A model generated the notes under the pieces. It had not been told where the DNA came from. It saw nothing but the letters and a program-made list of their open reading frames with translations, and ran no database searches. This document shows, piece by piece, positions 60,510 to 64,000 of a DNA stretch of 64,000 bases. The first letter of the stretch is position 1; every line of letters starts with the position of its first letter. Made by a program: the position numbers and the translations under genes. Source of the DNA: Prorocentrum cordatum. Taxonomy: Eukaryota > Sar > Dinophyceae > Prorocentrales > Prorocentraceae. The stretch covers positions 32,501 to 96,500 of the forward strand of contig CAUYUJ010016477.1 in the NCBI GenBank assembly GCA_963575745.1, given 5' to 3'.

Positions 60510-61525
60510 GTTTTGTCCCTCTGGGTGGGTGTGCCGGGTGCGCCGGGTGTTCCCGGTGTGCCGGGTGCGCCGGGTGTGCCGGGTGTGCCGGGTGCCCTGG
60601 GTGTGCCCGGTGTCCCGGTTCCGCCGGGTGTCCCGGGTGTCCCGGGTGCCCCGGGTGTCCCGGGTGTCCCACGGGCTGGTGCGCCAGCTGCCCTTGGTGT
60701 GCCGGGTGCGCCGGGTGCCTCGGGTGTGCCGGGTGTCCCGGGTGTGCCGGGTGCGCCGGGTGCGCCGGGTGTGTCGGGTGCGCCGGGTGCCCCGGGTGCG
60801 CCGGGTGCCCCGGGTGTGCCGCCGGGTGCCCCGGGTGTGCCAGATGCGCCGGGTGTCCCATGGGCAGGTGCGCCAGCTGCCCTGGGTGTGCTGGGTGCGC
60901 AGGGTGCCCCGGGTGTGCCGGGTGTCCTGGGTCTCCCGGGTGCGCCGGGTGCCCCGGGCGTGCCCCGCGGGTGTCCCGGGTGTGCCGGGTGCGCCGGGTG
61001 TTCCGGGTGTGCCGGGTGCGCCGGGCGAGCCCGGTGCGCCGGGTGCGCCGGGTGCCCCGGGTGTGCCGGGTGTCCCGGGTGCCCCGGGTGTCTTGGGTGT
61101 CCCGGGTGTGCCGGGTGCGCCGGGTGAGCCGGGTGTCCCACGGGCAGGTGCACGAGGTGCCCTGGATGCGCTGGGTGCGCCGGGTGCCCCGGGTGTGCCG
61201 GGTGTCCCGGGTGTCCCGGGTGTGCCGGGTGTCCCATGGGCAGGTGCGCCAGCTGCCCTGGGTGTGCTCGGGGCGCCGGGTGCCCCGGGTGTGCCGGGTG
61301 TCCCGGGTCTCCCGGGTGCGCTGGGTGCCCCAGGTGTGCCGGGAGTCCCGGGTGTGCCGGGTGCCCCGGGTGTGCCCGGTGTCCTGGGTCTCCCGGGTGC
61401 GCTGGGTGGTGCCCCGGGTGTGCCGGGTGTCCCGGGTGCGCCGGGTGCCCCGGGTGTGCCGGGTGTCCCGGGTGTGCCGGGTGCGCCGGGTGTCCCGGGC
61501 GTGCCGGGTCCGCCGGGTTTGCCCC
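60510..61525. repeat. GTGCCGGGT 9-bp satellite, array 3
   Basis: About 1 kb of GTGCCGGGT/GTCCCGGGT units. Longer sub-blocks near 60670, 60850, 61140 and 61230 contain CCCATGGGCAGGTGCGCCAG or a close variant. The left boundary, GTAGTTTTGTCCCTCTGGG, is the reverse complement of the right boundary of array 2. It is open on both strands with collagen-like Gly-x-Pro frames; these are not taken as genes. Confidence 0.95.
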
Positions 61526-61819
61526 GCACAGACGACTTTGCTCGCGGCATTCCGATCGCCAGATCGTGCCAGCTTCGCCGAGTCCAGGTCGCTGGCGGCG
61601 CTCGAGCATTTCACGGCCGCGGCGGGGCCGGCGCTACGCCGACACGACGCGAACTTACCGTGCGCGACACCTATGTAGAAGAAGAGAAAGCGCCTCACAC
61701 ATACTCAAACATAGTCAACTAATCAAACATGATGGAAAAAAAGAAAAAAAACAAGCCATGGGACTCCCGTGGGGGGCCCTCTTGTCGCTTTGGGAGCAAG
61801 AAGCTGCGAGTTCGCCGAA

Positions 61820-64000
61820 AGTCATTCGAATCCTTTTGTAAACGCTCTCATAGGAATCCTATTGTAGAGGCTTCCGATCAGAATCCTCTTATATATACTC
61901 TCAATAGGAATCCTTTTGTACTAGTTTCCAGTACAAAGCCGATCGCAACGCGTGTCATTAGAATCCTTTTGTAAACGCTCTCAATAGGAATCCTACTGTA
62001 GAGGCTTCCAATCTGAATCCTCTTGTATATGCTCTTAATAGGAATCCTTTTGTATTAGTTTCCAATACAGAAGCCGATTGCAACGTGTGTCATTAGAATC
62101 CTTTTGTAAACGCTCTCAATAGGAATCCTAGTGTAGAGGCTTCCAATCAAAACCCTCTTGTATAGGCTCTCAGTAGAAATCCTTTTGTATTAGTTTCCAA
62201 AAGGAAGCCGATTGCAACGGGTGTCAGTCGAATCCTTTTGTAAACGCTCTCAATAGGAATCCTAGTGTAGAGGCTTCCAATCAAAATCCTCTCATATAGG
62301 CTCTCAATAGTAATCCTTTTGTATTAGTTTCCAAGAGGAAGCCGATTGCAACGGGTGTCATTAGAATCCTTTTGTAAACGCTCTCAATAGGAATCCTAGC
62401 GTAGAGGCTTCCATGACAATCCTCTTGTATAGACTCTCAATAAGACTCCTTTTGTATTAGTTTCTAAGAAGAAACCGATTGCAACGGGTGTCATTCGAAC
62501 CCTTGTGTAAACGCTCCCGGTAGGAATCCTATTGTACAAGCTTCCAATCAGAATCCTCTTGTATCGGCTCTCACTAGGAATCCGTTTGTATTAGTTTCCA
62601 ATACAAAACCGATTGCAACGGGTGTCATTCGCATCCTTTTGTAAACGCTATCACTAGGAATCCTATTGTATAGGCTTCCAATCCAAATCCTCTTGTATAG
62701 GCTCTCAATAGGAATCCTTTTGTACTAGTTTTTCCAATAAGAAACCGATTGCAACGGGTGTCATTAGAATCCTTTTGTAAACGCTCTCAATAAGAATCCT
62801 ATTGAACAAGCTTCCAATCATAATCCTCTTGTATAGGCTCTCAGTAGAAATCATTTTGTCTTAGTTTCCAACACAACGCCGATTGCAACGTGTGTCATTC
62901 GAATCCTTTTGTAATCACTTCCAATAGGAATCCTGGTGTAGAGGATTCAAAATCCTCTTGTATAGGCTCTCGATAGGAATCCGTTTGTACTAGTTTCCAA
63001 TAGGAAGCCGATTACAACGGATATCAGTCGAATCCTTTTGTAAACGCTCCCAATAGGAATCCTAGTGTAGAGGCTTGCAATCATAATCCTCTCGTGTAGG
63101 CTCTCAATCGGGCCCTTTGTGTATTAGTTTCCAAGAGGAAGCCGGTTACAACGGGTGTCATTCGAATCCTTTTGTAAACGCTCTCAATAAGAATCCTATT
63201 CATCCTCTTGTATAGGCTCCCAATCGGAAGCCTTTTGTATTAGTTTCCAATAAGAAGCCGATTGCAACGGGTGTCATTCGAATCGTTTTGTAACCGCTCT
63301 CAATAGGACTCCACTTGTAGAGGCATCCAATCATAATCCTCTTGTATAGGCTCCCAATCGTAAGCCTTTTGTATTAGTTTCCAAGAGGAAGCCGATTGCA
63401 ACGGGTGTCATTCGAATCCTTGTGTAAACGCTCCCAGTAGTAATCCTATTGTACAGGCGTCCAATCAGAATCCTCTTGTATCGGCTCTCGCTAGGAATCG
63501 TTTGTATTGGTTTCCAATCCAAAGCCGATTGCAACGGGTGTCATTAGAATTCTTCTGTAAACGCTTTCAATCGGAATCCTATTGTCGAGGCTTCCAATCA
63601 AAATCCTCTTATATATATGCTCTCAATGGGAATTCTTGTTGTATTAGTTGCCAATAGGAAACCGATTGCAAGGGGTGCCATTAGAATCCTTCTGTAAACG
63701 CTCTCAATCGAAATCCTATTGTAGAGGTTTCTAATCAGAATCCTCTTGTATATGCTCTCAATAAGAATCCGTTTGTATTAGCTTCCAAGAGGAAGCCGAT
63801 TGCAACGGGTGTCATTATAATCCTTTTGTAAACGCTCTCAATAGGAATCCTGGTGTAGAGGCTTCCAATCATAATCCTCTCGTATAGGCTCTCAATAGGA
63901 ACCCTTGTGTATTAGTTTCCGAGAGGAAGCCGATTGCAAGGCGTGTCATTCGAATCCTTGTGTAAACGCTCCCAGTAGTAATCCTGTTGTACAGGCGTCC
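61820..64000. repeat. 135-bp satellite built of five 27-bp monomers
   Basis: About 16 units, each five related monomers of the form RGAATCCTNTTGTANNNGCT-YYCAAT. The fifth is the divergent AGGAAGCCGATTGCAACGGG-TGTCATT. The array continues past the window edge. No gene. Confidence 0.95.

Noticed and set aside
60477-61698. Collagen-like Gly-x-Pro frames of up to 400 codons
   Set aside because: They come from the GTGCCGGGT satellite, open on both strands, and the same unit occurs at two other non-coding loci.

Overview
The window looks like nuclear DNA of a dinoflagellate; nothing fixes the genus. The main evidence is a set of degenerate dinoflagellate spliced-leader (SL) sequences fused to gene 5' ends, best at 57870-57886 on the minus strand, with others at 8458, 20290, 35178, 48434 and 49490. 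Further support comes from the GC-rich background, long satellites and microsatellites, co-oriented runs of short single-exon genes, introns made of polypyrimidine triplet repeats, and several transposase-like families amplified in these algae. I see no bacterial operon features, rRNA, tRNA or CRISPR array.

Layout. 1-5.4 kb: an RPA-like single-stranded-DNA-binding gene (minus strand) between copies of an identical-arm hairpin, then a 150-bp satellite. 5.4-17.4 kb: mostly repeats, including microsatellites, foldback elements, a 100-N assembly gap (9488-9587), a well-defined MITE family with perfect 10-bp target duplications (11262-11440 and 15354-15508), and a second TIR element (15857-16104). 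17.4-27.6 kb: five plus-strand gene cassettes, each bounded by clusters of a 15-bp palindrome-like repeat (AGCGA-N5-TCGCT). Several have an SL-like motif before the ATG and a poly-A run before the next palindrome. They include a Cys-rich protein, a zinc-ribbon-like protein with an in-frame stop, and a transposase-like protein. 28-35 kb: minus-strand genes, comprising a hypothetical protein, a DUF3987-like protein and a KDZ-like transposase. 35-45 kb: minisatellites and satellites, including 2.9 kb of an 8-bp unit, with one coiled-coil gene at about 39 kb.

45-60 kb: minus-strand genes (a D-MH-type transposase-like pseudogene, a 532-aa single-exon gene with an almost perfect SL relict, and several multi-exon hypothetical genes), separated by a second spacer family built from TTTCTGTTTTCTGTCGCG on the plus strand. 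60.5-64 kb: a 9-bp GC-rich satellite, then a 135-bp satellite built of five 27-bp monomers that runs off the end.

Most genes look like mRNA-derived copies returned to the genome. Many carry frameshifts, several at G or C homopolymers, so some may be assembly errors rather than real breaks. The main candidate for something new is the spacer-bounded cassette architecture: one spacer family around the plus-strand genes and a different, sense-oriented one around the minus-strand genes.
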